51,046 nucleotides of DNA from Candidatus Gastranaerophilales bacterium (GTDB lineage Bacteria; Cyanobacteriota; Vampirovibrionia; Gastranaerophilales; Gastranaerophilaceae), in the NCBI GenBank assembly GCA_944325655.1, contig CALVAW010000011.1:1-51046 (forward strand), given 5' to 3'. Positions 23,404-32,268 of this stretch are shown piece by piece. Both the position numbers and the translations under genes were made by a program. Each line of letters opens with the position of its first letter. Within the stretch, counting starts at the first letter, position 1. The notes under the pieces are model-generated. The model saw only the letters and a list, made by a program, of their open reading frames with translations. It was not told the DNA's origin and ran no database searches.

Positions 23404-23817
23404 GGTATAAAAATCGAAAAATTTACAATTTCCACAAAAGGCTTTGATGATATGATTGACATTACTTCAAGGGTTCAAAATATTGTATCAAATTTTGATA
23501 TAAAGAATTCTTTGGTTAATGTTAGTGTTGTTGGTTCTACCGCTTCTGTTATTACTCTTGAATATGAGCCCGGATTGGTTGTGGATTTGCCTCAAATATT
23601 AAATACTATTGCTCCTGTAAATCGGGTATATGAGCATGATAATACTTGGCATGATGGCAACGGCTATGCGCATTTAAGAGCTGCTTTGCTTGGAAATTGT
23701 GTTACAGTACCTTCTGTAGACGGATTTCTTGAAATAGGAAGATGGCAGCAAATTGTTTTGTTGGATTTTGATAATAAACCAAGAATCAGGGAGATTGTCG
23801 TAACGGTGACATATTAG
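23401..23817 (+). CDS. yjbQ: YjbQ family (UPF0047) protein
   Basis: The 138-aa protein is the right length for the family, a small trimeric fold reported to show weak thiamine-phosphate synthase activity. Family motifs are seen: HDNTWHDGNGYAHLRAALLG (about residues 79-98, with the conserved His residues), TVPSVDGFLEIGRWQQIVLLDFDNKPR (about 101-127) and the closing VVTVTY. No thiamine genes are near. It begins a plus-strand run with the M24 peptidase 20 bp later. Confidence 0.9.
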   Translation: MGIKIEKFTISTKGFDDMIDITSRVQNIVSNFDIKNSLVNVSVVGSTASVITLEYEPGLVVDLPQILNTIAPVNRVYEHDNTWHDGNGYAHLRAALLGNCVTVPSVDGFLEIGRWQQIVLLDFDNKPRIREIVVTVTY

Positions 23818-23837
23818 TAAATGCGGATATATGAAAT

Positions 23838-25466
23838 ATGAGTTTTGCATTGAGAAAGAAACAAATTAAATATTATACTGATTTATTAAAAGATAATGAG
23901 TTTTTGCTGTTGAAATCTACAGATTCATTTTTTAATACGCATTATAAAGGTTCGCCGTTTAATGTTTTAACTAATTTTATTGGAACAGCAGGCGAAGCGG
24001 TTGTTTCAAAAAACGGTAAAGTAAAAATTTTTGTTGATTCAAGGTATCACCTTTTGGTTGAAAAACAGGTATATGCCGATGTTGAAATATGTAAAATGCC
24101 ATTTGGGGAATCTTTTTTCGACGTTTTGAAAAAAGATTATCCGAAAAACACAGTCATGTACGTATATTCCGATATTAAATTGAGTGATTATTTAAAATTT
24201 GATAAATATTTTGATTTAAGAACATATAAGTTGCCTGAAAAATTTGCTATGAATTTTGATTTGAAAAAAAATTCAAGAATTTTTAAAGCAGACAGCAAGG
24301 TTGCCGGCGTTGATTTTACATATAAAATAAATAAATTAAAAAAAAGCGGTTTTTCTTCTTCAAAAGTAATAATTTTTGATTTGGATCAAATTTCTTGGTT
24401 AGTTAATTTGAGAAGTTTTCAATGTATTAATTCTTCAAATTTTCGCTCAATTTTTTACGTGGATTTTGACAATTCGGATTATATATTGTTTGTGGATTGT
24501 CCTGAAAAATTACCTAAAATTGACGGTTTAAAATATATGAAACTGGGAGATTATTACAACTTTATTAATTCAATAAATTCTCCTATCTGTTTTAATTATG
24601 AAGATATTACATTGGATAAATTTTTGTCTGTTAAAAAGCCTGTACAAAATAAAAAGAAAAATCTTGCTTTAATTTCTTCTATAAGGCAAAAAAGCGAAAT
24701 TGATTATTTGAAAGATTGTTATAAAAAGCTTGATTATGCAATTTTGAATTTTAAAAATAAATTAAAAATAGGAATGAGTGAAGCGGATTTGATTAAACTG
24801 TTTGAAGAAGAATTATATAAAACAGGCGCAAAATCAACCTCGTTTTCTACTATCCTTGCAATTGGAGAAAACACGGCTTCTATACATTATACTTTCGGAG
24901 ATAAAAATAAGTTTTTGAATAAAGAAAGTATAATTTTACTTGATTGCGGCGGATACTGGAAAAATGGCTATGCAACAGATATTACAAGAACGTTCTATTT
25001 TGGCGAAAAACCGAAAAATATATACAAAAGAATTTATACTTTTGTTTTGAAGGCTTTTATTGCTTGTTATTTATCTGAAGAAACTTGTGCAAATAGATTG
25101 GATGAAATAGCAAGAAAAATTTTAAATCCTTTGCAAAAGGAGGGTTTTTATTTTAGTCATGGGCTGGGGCACGGTATTGGAACTTCTGTGCATCAAAATC
25201 CCCCTTGTTTATCATTGAATTCAAAAGATATCATCAAACCTTTTCAGGTGCATTCAATAGAACCGGGTTTATACGGAAAATCTGCGGATAATGTTGAATT
25301 TGGTGTTAGAATTGAAAATTGCGTGTATTCTGATATATGCTATAAAAAACATTCCCTGTCAAATTTTTTGTTTGAGGAGCTTTTAATTGATTATGAGCTT
25401 TTAGATACTGTTGAAAGAGATTTTATTATTAACTGGCAAAGCGGCAAACATAATGAAAATAGTTGA
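23838..25466 (+). CDS. Xaa-Pro aminopeptidase-like M24 metallopeptidase
   Basis: The 542-aa cytoplasmic protein has two creatinase-like N-terminal domains (about 1-285) and a C-terminal pita-bread domain. Metal ligands expected for M24B enzymes are visible: LLDCGGYWKNGYATDITRTFYFG (two Asp, about 373-395), SHGLGHGIGTSVHQNPP (His, about 437), HSIEPGLYG (Glu) and GVRIENCVYS (Glu). It should remove N-terminal residues next to proline. The middle domain is Lys/Phe-rich and diverged. Its end overlaps the methylase start by 14 bp, so the two are coupled. Confidence 0.9.
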   Translation: MSFALRKKQIKYYTDLLKDNEFLLLKSTDSFFNTHYKGSPFNVLTNFIGTAGEAVVSKNGKVKIFVDSRYHLLVEKQVYADVEICKMPFGESFFDVLKKDYPKNTVMYVYSDIKLSDYLKFDKYFDLRTYKLPEKFAMNFDLKKNSRIFKADSKVAGVDFTYKINKLKKSGFSSSKVIIFDLDQISWLVNLRSFQCINSSNFRSIFYVDFDNSDYILFVDCPEKLPKIDGLKYMKLGDYYNFINSINSPICFNYEDITLDKFLSVKKPVQNKKKNLALISSIRQKSEIDYLKDCYKKLDYAILNFKNKLKIGMSEADLIKLFEEELYKTGAKSTSFSTILAIGENTASIHYTFGDKNKFLNKESIILLDCGGYWKNGYATDITRTFYFGEKPKNIYKRIYTFVLKAFIACYLSEETCANRLDEIARKILNPLQKEGFYFSHGLGHGIGTSVHQNPPCLSLNSKDIIKPFQVHSIEPGLYGKSADNVEFGVRIENCVYSDICYKKHSLSNFLFEELLIDYELLDTVERDFIINWQSGKHNENS

Positions 25467-26226
25467 AATATACAGCAGTCAAAATAATTTAATTAAATTT
25501 ATTGTTAAATTGCAGAACTCTAAATTTAGAAAATTAAATAAATTAATACTCCTTGATGGTGATAAGACTATTGAGGGGCTTGTTGATGACGGAGTTTTAT
25601 TTGAATATATCTTTTTAAAGAAAGATAATCCGTTTTTAAATAAAATTCAAGCAAAAGAAATTGTTTTTACGGATGAAAAGATTTTAAAGAAAATTTCAAC
25701 CGTTAAAACTCCGAATGCAATGGTTGCGGTAATAAAAGAAAATAATATATCCGAAGACATTTTTTATGATTTTAATAAAATAGTATTAATAGACGGAATT
25801 AAAGATGCGGGAAATTTAGGTACGATAATTCGCTCGGCTGCTGCGTTTTCGATGGATGGAATTATACTTATAAACGATTGTGTTGACATATTTAATACAA
25901 AAACTATTCGTTCTGCAGCTCAAAATATGTTTAAAATACCTGTTATCCATGCCGATATGAAACTTGTAAAAAAATTAAAAAAGACTCATAAATTAATTTC
26001 CACAGTCGTAAATTCAGATATTGATTTTATGAATTACGATTTTAAAGATAAATTCGTAATTGCTTTCGGTTCGGAAGCAAATGGATTAAGTGAAGAGGTT
26101 ATTAATCTTAGTGATGATAAATTGACATTATTTATGGATAATAATGTGGAATCTTTAAATCTTGCAGTGTGTTCTTCCGTAGCATTTGCTTTAATAAAAT
26201 TAAACCAAAGATTTATACCTTCTTAA
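25453..26226 (+). CDS. TrmH/SpoU-family RNA 2'-O-methyltransferase
   Basis: I place the start at ATG 25453 (MKIVEIYSSQ), giving 257 aa and overlapping the peptidase gene; the frame is open 14 codons upstream. The three SPOUT motifs are clear: IDGIKDAGNLGTIIRSAAAF (motif 1), IAFGSEANGLSEEV (motif 2) and VESLNLAVCSSVAFAL (motif 3), which form the knotted SAM site. An N-terminal substrate-binding part (LILLDGDKTIEGL) resembles RlmB/TsnR-type rRNA methylases. The exact target nucleotide cannot be told. Confidence 0.9.
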   Translation: MKIVEIYSSQNNLIKFIVKLQNSKFRKLNKLILLDGDKTIEGLVDDGVLFEYIFLKKDNPFLNKIQAKEIVFTDEKILKKISTVKTPNAMVAVIKENNISEDIFYDFNKIVLIDGIKDAGNLGTIIRSAAAFSMDGIILINDCVDIFNTKTIRSAAQNMFKIPVIHADMKLVKKLKKTHKLISTVVNSDIDFMNYDFKDKFVIAFGSEANGLSEEVINLSDDKLTLFMDNNVESLNLAVCSSVAFALIKLNQRFIPS

Positions 26227-26241
26227 CCCAATTATTTATTG

Positions 26242-26261
26242 CCATAAGGTATGTATTATGG
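26242..26261 (+). terminator. Weak hairpin after the methylase gene
   Basis: CCATAA / TTATGG with an 8-nt loop is followed by the AT-rich TATTATTTAA. The stem is short; it may be a weak terminator or simply overlap the promoter of the 65-aa gene. Confidence 0.25.
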
Positions 26262-26303
26262 TATTATTTAAGAACAGTTGATAATTGTAAAAAAGAGGCA
26301 TAA

Positions 26304-26501
26304 ATGCGTATTGTTCCGGTAACATCGAGATATACAAATTTAAATAATTCGAGATCTTTTCAAACGCAATTTGAAAGAAAAGAAAATGTAGTAAATTTCG
26401 ATACTCATAAATATACCGGAAACGCAAGTTATGATTTAGCCTATGCTAGTATGTATGATAATGATATAGCAAAAGAATTGAAATTGATGGGTTTGATTTA
26501 G
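26304..26501 (+). CDS. Small hypothetical protein, 65 aa
   Basis: It begins at ATG 26304 with a GAGG Shine-Dalgarno 6 nt upstream and TATTAT at 26262-26267 as possible -10. The sequence is Asn/Tyr-rich at first (VTSRYTNLNNSRSF) and ends in a helix (YDLAYASMYDNDIAKELKLMGLI). No membrane segment, Cys pair or known family is visible. It stands between the methylase operon and mtnP and is probably a real small gene because of its ribosome site and fit between neighbours. Confidence 0.6.
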   Translation: MRIVPVTSRYTNLNNSRSFQTQFERKENVVNFDTHKYTGNASYDLAYASMYDNDIAKELKLMGLI

Positions 26502-26543
26502 CTCTTCAACAGTAAAAGAATATATAAATTAGAAAGAATTATA

Positions 26544-27329
26544 ATGAGTGATTTAGCAAGTATCGGAATTTTTGGCGGTTCGGGATTTTATAAGTTTTTG
26601 GATGATATTGAAGAAGTAAATATTGAAACTCCTTATGGAAAAACTTCCGATGCGCTTATGATTGGTACAATTGCAGGGCGCAAGGTAGCTTTTATGCCAA
26701 GACATGGCAGAAATCATTCTATTGCTCCTCATAAGGTTAACTATAGAGCAAACGTCTGGGCAATGAAAGAAATCGGTTGTAAAAGAGTGATTTCTCCTTG
26801 TGCAGCCGGTTCTCTGCAAAAACACGTTAAACCCGGGGACATCGTTTTTTGCGATCAATATGTAAATTGGACAAATGGCAGACAGGATACTTATTTTGAT
26901 AAGGACAACATACAGCATATTTCTTCTGCCGAGCCTTATTGTTCTCAATTGCGAGAAATTGCAATACAATCTTGTGAGAAACTGGGCTATAGTTTTCATA
27001 AAACCGGCACTGTTGTAGTAATCCAAGGACCAAGATTTAATACCAGGTCCGAAAGTGCATTTTTTACACGTCAAGGCTGGGAAGTTATAAATATGACTCA
27101 ATATCCGGAGGCACATCTTGTTAAGGAATTAAATATGTGTCCGTTAAATATTTCCTTGATTACGGATTACGATGCAGGGCTTGTCGCAGATTGCGAACCT
27201 GTTTCACATGAGGCTGTTATGAAAGTGTTTAGTGAAAATATCCAAAAGCTTCAAAAATTATTATTTAAAATTATCGAATCGGTCGATGAAAACAAAACTT
27301 GTAATTGTGATAATCAGGCGAAATGGTAA
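26544..27329 (+). CDS. mtnP: S-methyl-5'-thioadenosine (or thioinosine) phosphorylase
   Basis: The 261-aa nucleoside phosphorylase splits methylthioadenosine with phosphate, salvaging adenine and methylthioribose-1-phosphate from polyamine and SAM metabolism. Motifs: IGIFGGSGFYKFL (phosphate site, about 7-19), MPRHGRNHSIAPHKVNYRAN (about 51-70), VISPCAAGSLQ, VIQGPRFNTRSESAFF (about 158-173), NMTQYPEAHLVKEL and LITDYDAGL (base-binding Asp). A short Cys-containing tail (CNCDNQ) ends the protein. The DYDAGL segment could also fit MTI or purine substrates, so specificity is not certain. It lies 9 bp before yggT. Confidence 0.9.
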   Translation: MSDLASIGIFGGSGFYKFLDDIEEVNIETPYGKTSDALMIGTIAGRKVAFMPRHGRNHSIAPHKVNYRANVWAMKEIGCKRVISPCAAGSLQKHVKPGDIVFCDQYVNWTNGRQDTYFDKDNIQHISSAEPYCSQLREIAIQSCEKLGYSFHKTGTVVVIQGPRFNTRSESAFFTRQGWEVINMTQYPEAHLVKELNMCPLNISLITDYDAGLVADCEPVSHEAVMKVFSENIQKLQKLLFKIIESVDENKTCNCDNQAKW

Positions 27330-27338
27330 GGTATAAAA

Positions 27339-27605
27339 ATGGGATTGGCGATTGCGACTGCAAGAATATTTGATTTGATTTTTTTAATTTTATTTATTAC
27401 TATTTTGCTGTCTTGGTTTCCGAGAATAAATTGGTATAATGAACCTTTTAAATCAATGAGGGCATTTTCGGACATATTTCTTTCTCCGTTTAGAAGGCTT
27501 ATTCCGCCAATCGGCATGATTGATATTTCTCCTATTGTTGCGTTTTTTTGTTTAGGACTTTTGAGAAATATTTTAGTAGGTCTTTTTGCAGGAATGGGAT
27601 TATAA
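27339..27605 (+). CDS. yggT: YggT-family membrane protein
   Basis: The 88-aa protein has two membrane helices (about residues 6-26 and 65-85) around the family motif PFKSMRAFSDIFLSPFRRLIPPIGMIDISPIVAFF. In cyanobacteria and plastids relatives (Ycf19/CCB3) are linked to cytochrome and thylakoid or septal membrane functions; the general role is unresolved. An AAGG ribosome site lies upstream of ATG. A strong terminator follows immediately. Confidence 0.9.
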   Translation: MGLAIATARIFDLIFLILFITILLSWFPRINWYNEPFKSMRAFSDIFLSPFRRLIPPIGMIDISPIVAFFCLGLLRNILVGLFAGMGL

Positions 27606-27612
27606 TGTTTAA

Positions 27613-27642
27613 AAAAAGACCTTCCATTTGGAAGGTCTTTTT
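27613..27642. terminator. Bidirectional terminator between yggT and fabF
   Basis: A 13-bp perfect stem (AAAAAGACCTTCC / GGAAGGTCTTTTT) with a 4-nt loop, flanked by A and T runs, lies between two convergent genes and can end transcription from both sides. Confidence 0.93.
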
Positions 27643-27647
27643 AGAAT

Positions 27648-28886
27648 TTATTTTTGAAATACTAAAACCGCATTACATCCGCCAAATCCAAATGAATTTG
27701 AAAGTACTGCTTTTAGTTCTTTTTGTCTTGCTTTATGAGCAACATAATCCAAATTTGCAACTTCGGGGTCTTGCTCATCTAAATTGATAGTGGGCGGGAC
27801 AATTCCTTCAAGCATCGATTTGATTGCTATAATTGCTTCAACTGCTCCGGCTCCGCCAAGCATGTGACCTGTCATTGATTTTGTTGATGAAACAAGCAAG
27901 TTTTTATTTTGGGTTTTATCCCCGAATACTTTTGCTATTGCTTTTGATTCTGCGATATCACCAACGTGTGTTGATGTTCCGTGAGCATTTATATATCCTA
28001 TGTCTTCGGGATTTAATCCTGCATCTTTAAGAGCTAAGTTCATAGCTAAAATAGCTCCTCTTCCTTCGGGATCAGGTGCTACCATATCATAAGCATCAGA
28101 TGATTGTCCGTATCCTGTAAGCTCTGCGTATATTTTAGCTCCACGTTTAATAGCATGTTCTCTTTCTTCTAAAACAAGTATGCCTGCACCTTCTGACATT
28201 ATAAAACCGTCTCTTTTTATATCATAGGGGCGTGATGCTTTTTTCGGATCTTCATTTGCTTTAGAGAGAGTTTTTGCTGATGTGAATGCACCTATTCCCA
28301 TATCGCAAATTCCGGCTTCTGCGCCTCCTGCAACCATAACATCCGCATCATTGCATTGTATAGCTCTTGCTGCATCGCCGATTGAATGTGCTCCTGTTGC
28401 GCAAGCTGTTACAACGGATTTGGACATCCCCCTGAACCCGTATTTTATTGAAATTTTGCCTGCTGCCATATTGGTAATCATCATTGGAACCATGAAAGGA
28501 GAGCATTTATGATATCCTCTTGTTTGCATTACTTCATGGTTTTTTTGGATTGTTTCGAGACCGCCTGCTGCCGATCCGGCAATTACTCCGATTCTTGTTA
28601 AATCTTCTTTTGATAAATCAAGTCCCGAATTTTCCATTGCCTCTACTGCCGCAACAACAGAACATAATATAAATTTATCCATTCTTCGAGCATCTTTAGG
28701 GTCAACGTATTTGGAACAGTCAAATTCCGGAACCTGTCCTCCGATATGAACCAGATGTTTTTCTAAATCAAGATTTAAGTATCTGATTGCGCTATTACCT
28801 TCTTTTAAATTTTTCCAAAGAGTTTCAACCCCCACTCCAAAAGGCGATACGCATCCCATGCCGGTAACTACAACTCGTCTTTTCAT
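27648..28886 (-). CDS. fabF: Beta-ketoacyl-ACP synthase II
   Basis: FabF condenses acyl-ACP with malonyl-ACP in fatty acid elongation. The 412-aa length is typical. The Cys-His-His triad is present: VVTACATGAHSIGDA (Cys about 164), INAHGTSTHVGD (His about 304) and SSTKSMTGHMLGGAGA (His about 341), followed by NSFGFGGCNAVLVF at the C-terminus. A GGAG site lies 12 nt from ATG, rather far. It closes the operon vorDBAC-fabH-fabF. Confidence 0.97.
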   Translation of the reverse strand: MKRRVVVTGMGCVSPFGVGVETLWKNLKEGNSAIRYLNLDLEKHLVHIGGQVPEFDCSKYVDPKDARRMDKFILCSVVAAVEAMENSGLDLSKEDLTRIGVIAGSAAGGLETIQKNHEVMQTRGYHKCSPFMVPMMITNMAAGKISIKYGFRGMSKSVVTACATGAHSIGDAARAIQCNDADVMVAGGAEAGICDMGIGAFTSAKTLSKANEDPKKASRPYDIKRDGFIMSEGAGILVLEEREHAIKRGAKIYAELTGYGQSSDAYDMVAPDPEGRGAILAMNLALKDAGLNPEDIGYINAHGTSTHVGDIAESKAIAKVFGDKTQNKNLLVSSTKSMTGHMLGGAGAVEAIIAIKSMLEGIVPPTINLDEQDPEVANLDYVAHKARQKELKAVLSNSFGFGGCNAVLVFQK

Positions 28887-28916
28887 ACTTATTAAATTCT
28901 CCTTATTTGTTATATA

Positions 28917-29921
28917 TTATACGTCTTTATCCAGATTAATAATCGCATTGGCACCTGTCATGCCTGCACCGAAAGCACTTAGCATTATTTTTGCAGGTAA
29001 TTTTATTTTTCCGTTATCTATTGATTCTCTTATTGCTACAGGAATTGAGGCTGCTGACATATTTCCGTAGAATTCTATATTTGAGATAACTTTTGAATTA
29101 TCAATTGTTAATCTGTCTGCAAGTGCATCTATCATCCTTTGATTTGATTGGTGCGGCACAAAGTAATCAATATCTTTAACATCCGTTTTTGTTGCCTCAA
29201 GCAATTCTTCTAATTTTGGCGGTATTGTATGCATTACAAACTTATATACATCTTTACCTTTCATTTCGATAAAAGGTTTGATATTTTCAGTCATATCATT
29301 TAAAAGAGGGCAATTTTTCCCTTGTGTTTTTAGCGTTATATAATCCCCGCATTCTCCATCTGATATTAAATTTATCCCTACTATATCATCATTTTCTTCT
29401 TCTGTAGCGCTAATAATCATAGCTCCTGCTCCGTCACCAAACAGAACACATACGGACCTGTCTGTCCAATCGGTGAATTTTGTTGTTGCATCTGTTGCAA
29501 CAATTAAAATATTTTTATAAAGTCCGGATTTAATAAACGCCCTTGCACATTCCATAGCATATATGAAGCCGGAGCAAGCTGCTTTTATATCAAAACAGGC
29601 TGCGTTTTTTGCGCCTATTGCAGCTTGTATAAGACAAGCTACTGATGGATAGACATCTTCCGGAGCTGAAGCTGCCGCCAGTATTAAGTCTATATCTTTA
29701 ACTTTAATATTTCTTTTTTCGGCTCTTTTTAGAGCTTTTTTTGCAGCTTTAATTCCTAAAGTTGTAGAAGTATCATCTCCGTCGATTACTCTTCTTTCTT
29801 TTATTCCGGTTCTTGTTGTAATCCATTCGTCTGAAGTGTCTAGTATTTTTGTTAAATCATCATTTGTGATGACATTTTTTGCAACTTCAAAATCTATTGT
29901 TATTATTTTAGCGTTTGTCAT
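28917..29921 (-). CDS. fabH: Beta-ketoacyl-ACP synthase III
   Basis: FabH starts fatty acid synthesis by joining an acyl-CoA primer to malonyl-ACP. The 334-aa protein has TRTGIKERRV (CoA-binding, about 36-45), the nucleophile in DIKAACSGFIYAMECA (Cys about 115), VPHQSNQRMIDAL (His) and YGNMSAASIPVAI (Asn), so the triad is intact. A good AAAGG Shine-Dalgarno precedes ATG, 2 bp after the VOR gamma gene. Co-transcription with a branched-chain 2-oxoacid oxidoreductase suggests that branched acyl-CoA may be the primer. The 30-bp gap to fabF completes the operon. Confidence 0.96.
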   Translation of the reverse strand: MTNAKIITIDFEVAKNVITNDDLTKILDTSDEWITTRTGIKERRVIDGDDTSTTLGIKAAKKALKRAEKRNIKVKDIDLILAAASAPEDVYPSVACLIQAAIGAKNAACFDIKAACSGFIYAMECARAFIKSGLYKNILIVATDATTKFTDWTDRSVCVLFGDGAGAMIISATEEENDDIVGINLISDGECGDYITLKTQGKNCPLLNDMTENIKPFIEMKGKDVYKFVMHTIPPKLEELLEATKTDVKDIDYFVPHQSNQRMIDALADRLTIDNSKVISNIEFYGNMSAASIPVAIRESIDNGKIKLPAKIMLSAFGAGMTGANAIINLDKDV

Positions 29922-29923
29922 TT

Positions 29924-30463
29924 CTACCTTTCCTGAACATAATTATAACCTATCAAGTAGGCTTCAATATTTTTTTGAATTAAGTCATTTTTGTTTTTTA
30001 AAATTTTTTCATAAGCTTTTTTAACGTTTTCAATCGAGAATTTGTATGTGATTTTTGATAATATACCTAATGCTATTGAATTTGCAATTTTAACATTGTT
30101 CATTTTTAAAGCTTCTTGTGTTAATGGTGCAAAAATATATTTTATATCGTTTCTTGTTTTGTTTATTTTTGCCAGAGATGAATTAACAATTATTGTCCCG
30201 TTTTTTTTCACTTTTGATATGAATTTATCGAAGGAAGTTTGATTAAGTGCAATTACAATATCTGCTTCTTTGTTTTGTATGTATAACAATTGTTCGTCAG
30301 ACGCATTGATTTCACAGTTAACCGCTCCGCCTCGCATTTCTGCTCCATAGCATGGGCTGTATGTTACAAATTTGTTGCTTAACATAAAAATATTAGCGAG
30401 TATGGTTCCTATTGATAAAACTCCTTGACCGCCGGAGCCAGATATAATAAAGTTTTTAATCAT
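29924..30463 (-). CDS. 2-oxoacid:ferredoxin oxidoreductase gamma subunit
   Basis: The 179-aa subunit starts best at ATG 30463 (MIKNFIISGSGGQG), which has AAGG nearby; an ATG three codons earlier (30472) overlaps that site. The gamma-domain signature is seen in SGSGGQGVLSIGTILA and PCYGAEMRGGAVNCEI (about 38-53). It completes the four-subunit enzyme with the ferredoxin, alpha and beta genes, and overlaps the beta gene. Confidence 0.92.
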   Translation of the reverse strand: MIKNFIISGSGGQGVLSIGTILANIFMLSNKFVTYSPCYGAEMRGGAVNCEINASDEQLLYIQNKEADIVIALNQTSFDKFISKVKKNGTIIVNSSLAKINKTRNDIKYIFAPLTQEALKMNNVKIANSIALGILSKITYKFSIENVKKAYEKILKNKNDLIQKNIEAYLIGYNYVQER

Positions 30464-31211
30464 TTTTAACATCCTTAAATATGCCCAGAGGATATACTTT
30501 TGTTAATTCGTTTTGTATTTTTAAGTGTGAATCTTTTGGCGATAATTTCCAATTTGTAGGACAACTTGAGAGAATTTCAACAAAGCTGAAACCCAAGCCT
30601 TCGATTTGGTATTGAAAAGCTTTTTTGATTATATTTTTTGTGCTTAATATGTTTTTAACATCATATAATGCTGCTCTGGCGCTAAAACTTGTTCCTTCAC
30701 AGAGGGCGATTTGTTCTGCGGTTTTAATTGGAAAACCATGGTAGTGTGCATTTCTGCCGTCGGGACTTGTTGTTGTTATTTGTCCCATTGTTGTAGTGGG
30801 ACCCAGTTGACCTCCTGTCATTCCGTAATTAGTATTATTTATACATATTGCCGTTATATTTTCGCCTCTGAGTGCACTGTGCATTGATTCCGCTAATCCA
30901 ATAGATGCAAAGTCTCCGTCACCTTGATATGTAAATACAAATCTATCATTATTTAGCGCTCTGTGGGCTCTTTTAATTCCTGTCGCAACTGCGCAAGCTC
31001 TGCCATGGGGAGATTCAATACAATCAACATCCAAAAAGTCATATAATAAAACCGAACATCCGGAAGAAGCTACAGCAATCGTCTTTTCTTGAAGCTTGAG
31101 TTCATCAATGATTTGTGCTACAAGCCTGATTGCAACTCCATGGTCGCAACCGGGGCAAAATGTAAAGTTTGAGTTTTGTTTGATAGCTCTAGGTATATTA
31201 AATACTTGCAT
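30456..31211 (-). CDS. 2-oxoacid:ferredoxin oxidoreductase beta (TPP) subunit
   Basis: The 251-aa subunit binds thiamine diphosphate. Motifs: FCPGCDHGVAIRLVAQ (about 18-33), ASSGCS, SPHGRACAVATGIKRA, and the TPP/Mg site YQGDGDFASIGLAE...INNTNYGMTGGQ (about 94-135). It should decarboxylate the 2-oxoacid and pass electrons to FeS clusters. The start has an AAAGGAG site and overlaps the alpha gene by 14 bp. Confidence 0.94.
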   Translation of the reverse strand: MQVFNIPRAIKQNSNFTFCPGCDHGVAIRLVAQIIDELKLQEKTIAVASSGCSVLLYDFLDVDCIESPHGRACAVATGIKRAHRALNNDRFVFTYQGDGDFASIGLAESMHSALRGENITAICINNTNYGMTGGQLGPTTTMGQITTTSPDGRNAHYHGFPIKTAEQIALCEGTSFSARAALYDVKNILSTKNIIKKAFQYQIEGLGFSFVEILSSCPTNWKLSPKDSHLKIQNELTKVYPLGIFKDVKND

Positions 31212-32268
31212 ATTGCTCCTTTAATATATTATCTGCAGCTTTAATCATTTCTTCTTCAGTTAGCCAATCTCCAACCGGTTTGCCTATGAAAGCAACTCTT
31301 GCATTTGATAGCACCGCAAGTCTTACATCTTTTAGCATTTGCCCCATATTCATTTCTATGTCTATTATGAGATTGGTTTTTTGAGATAATTCATTTAGTT
31401 TTTTATATGGAAAAGGATATAAGGTTTTTGGTCTGAATAGCCCCATTTTTATACCTTTTTCTCTGTAATAATTGCATAGAGCTTTAGCATGTCTTGCCAT
31501 TGTTCCGAAGGCAGTCAGGATGACTTTTGCGTCTTGCGTCATATATTCTTCATAATCGCATTCGTTTTGTTCAATTATTGTATATTTTTTGAATAGTTCT
31601 ATAATATGACGGTTTAATTTATTTTGATTAGGTTCAAGTGAATGTATATTTCGAGACGGTCTTTCATTTGCTCCGTCAAGTCTCCAAGATGAGTTATCAA
31701 TTTCTTGATATGGATTGTCGTTTATCTCAACAGGTTCCGCCATTTGTCCTAACAGTCCGTCAACAAGGAGTATTGTCGGGTTTCTGTATTTTTGTGACAG
31801 GTAAAATGCTTTATATGTTAAATCAACGCATTCTTGGACATTTGATGGTGATAGTACAATTGTTCTGTAGTCTCCGTTACCTCCGCCTGTAGTTGCTTGA
31901 TTGTAATCACCTTGAGAAGGATAAATGTAGCCTTGTCCGGGGCCTGCTCTCATAACGTTTATTAAAACTATGGGAAGTTCATCTGAAGAAGCATAAGAAA
32001 TTGCTTCCTGCATTAGTGACACAGCGCATGATGAGCTTGATGTCATGACTTTTGCTCCTGTTGAAGCTGCTCCGAGCGCCATATTAATTGCTGCTACTTC
32101 TGATTCTGCGCAAACGTATGCTAATTTTCTTTGCTGCATTTCTTTGCTTAAAAATTCGCCGATTTCGGTTTGAGGCGTAATGGGGTAGCCGAAATAGCAC
32201 TTGCATCCGCAATTAAGTGCAGCTTTTGCTATTGCAATATTACCTTTTAAAAGTTCTTTTTTATTCAT
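31198..32268 (-). CDS. vorB: 2-oxoacid:ferredoxin oxidoreductase alpha subunit, VorB type
   Basis: The 356-aa subunit resembles VorB of 3-methyl-2-oxobutanoate (2-ketoisovalerate):ferredoxin oxidoreductase: GNIAIAKAALNCGCKCYFGYPITPQTEIGEFL (about 9-40), ESEVAAINMALGAASTGAKVMTSSSS, MRAGPGQGYIYPSQGDYNQATTGGGNGDYRTIVL (about 106-139) and DGLLGQMAEPVEI. The GGGNGDYR stretch is typical of the branched-chain form rather than PorA or KorA. Products would be isobutyryl-CoA and similar, CO2 and reduced ferredoxin. It overlaps the ferredoxin gene by 8 bp. Substrate assignment is from memory of the family and is moderately sure. Confidence 0.9.
   Translation of the reverse strand: MNKKELLKGNIAIAKAALNCGCKCYFGYPITPQTEIGEFLSKEMQQRKLAYVCAESEVAAINMALGAASTGAKVMTSSSSCAVSLMQEAISYASSDELPIVLINVMRAGPGQGYIYPSQGDYNQATTGGGNGDYRTIVLSPSNVQECVDLTYKAFYLSQKYRNPTILLVDGLLGQMAEPVEINDNPYQEIDNSSWRLDGANERPSRNIHSLEPNQNKLNRHIIELFKKYTIIEQNECDYEEYMTQDAKVILTAFGTMARHAKALCNYYREKGIKMGLFRPKTLYPFPYKKLNELSQKTNLIIDIEMNMGQMLKDVRLAVLSNARVAFIGKPVGDWLTEEEMIKAADNILKEQYASI

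Noticed and set aside
26553-27116. Minus-strand frame of 187 codons opposite mtnP
   Set aside because: mtnP on the plus strand has all family motifs; the antisense frame has no recognisable domain and no promoter or ribosome site.
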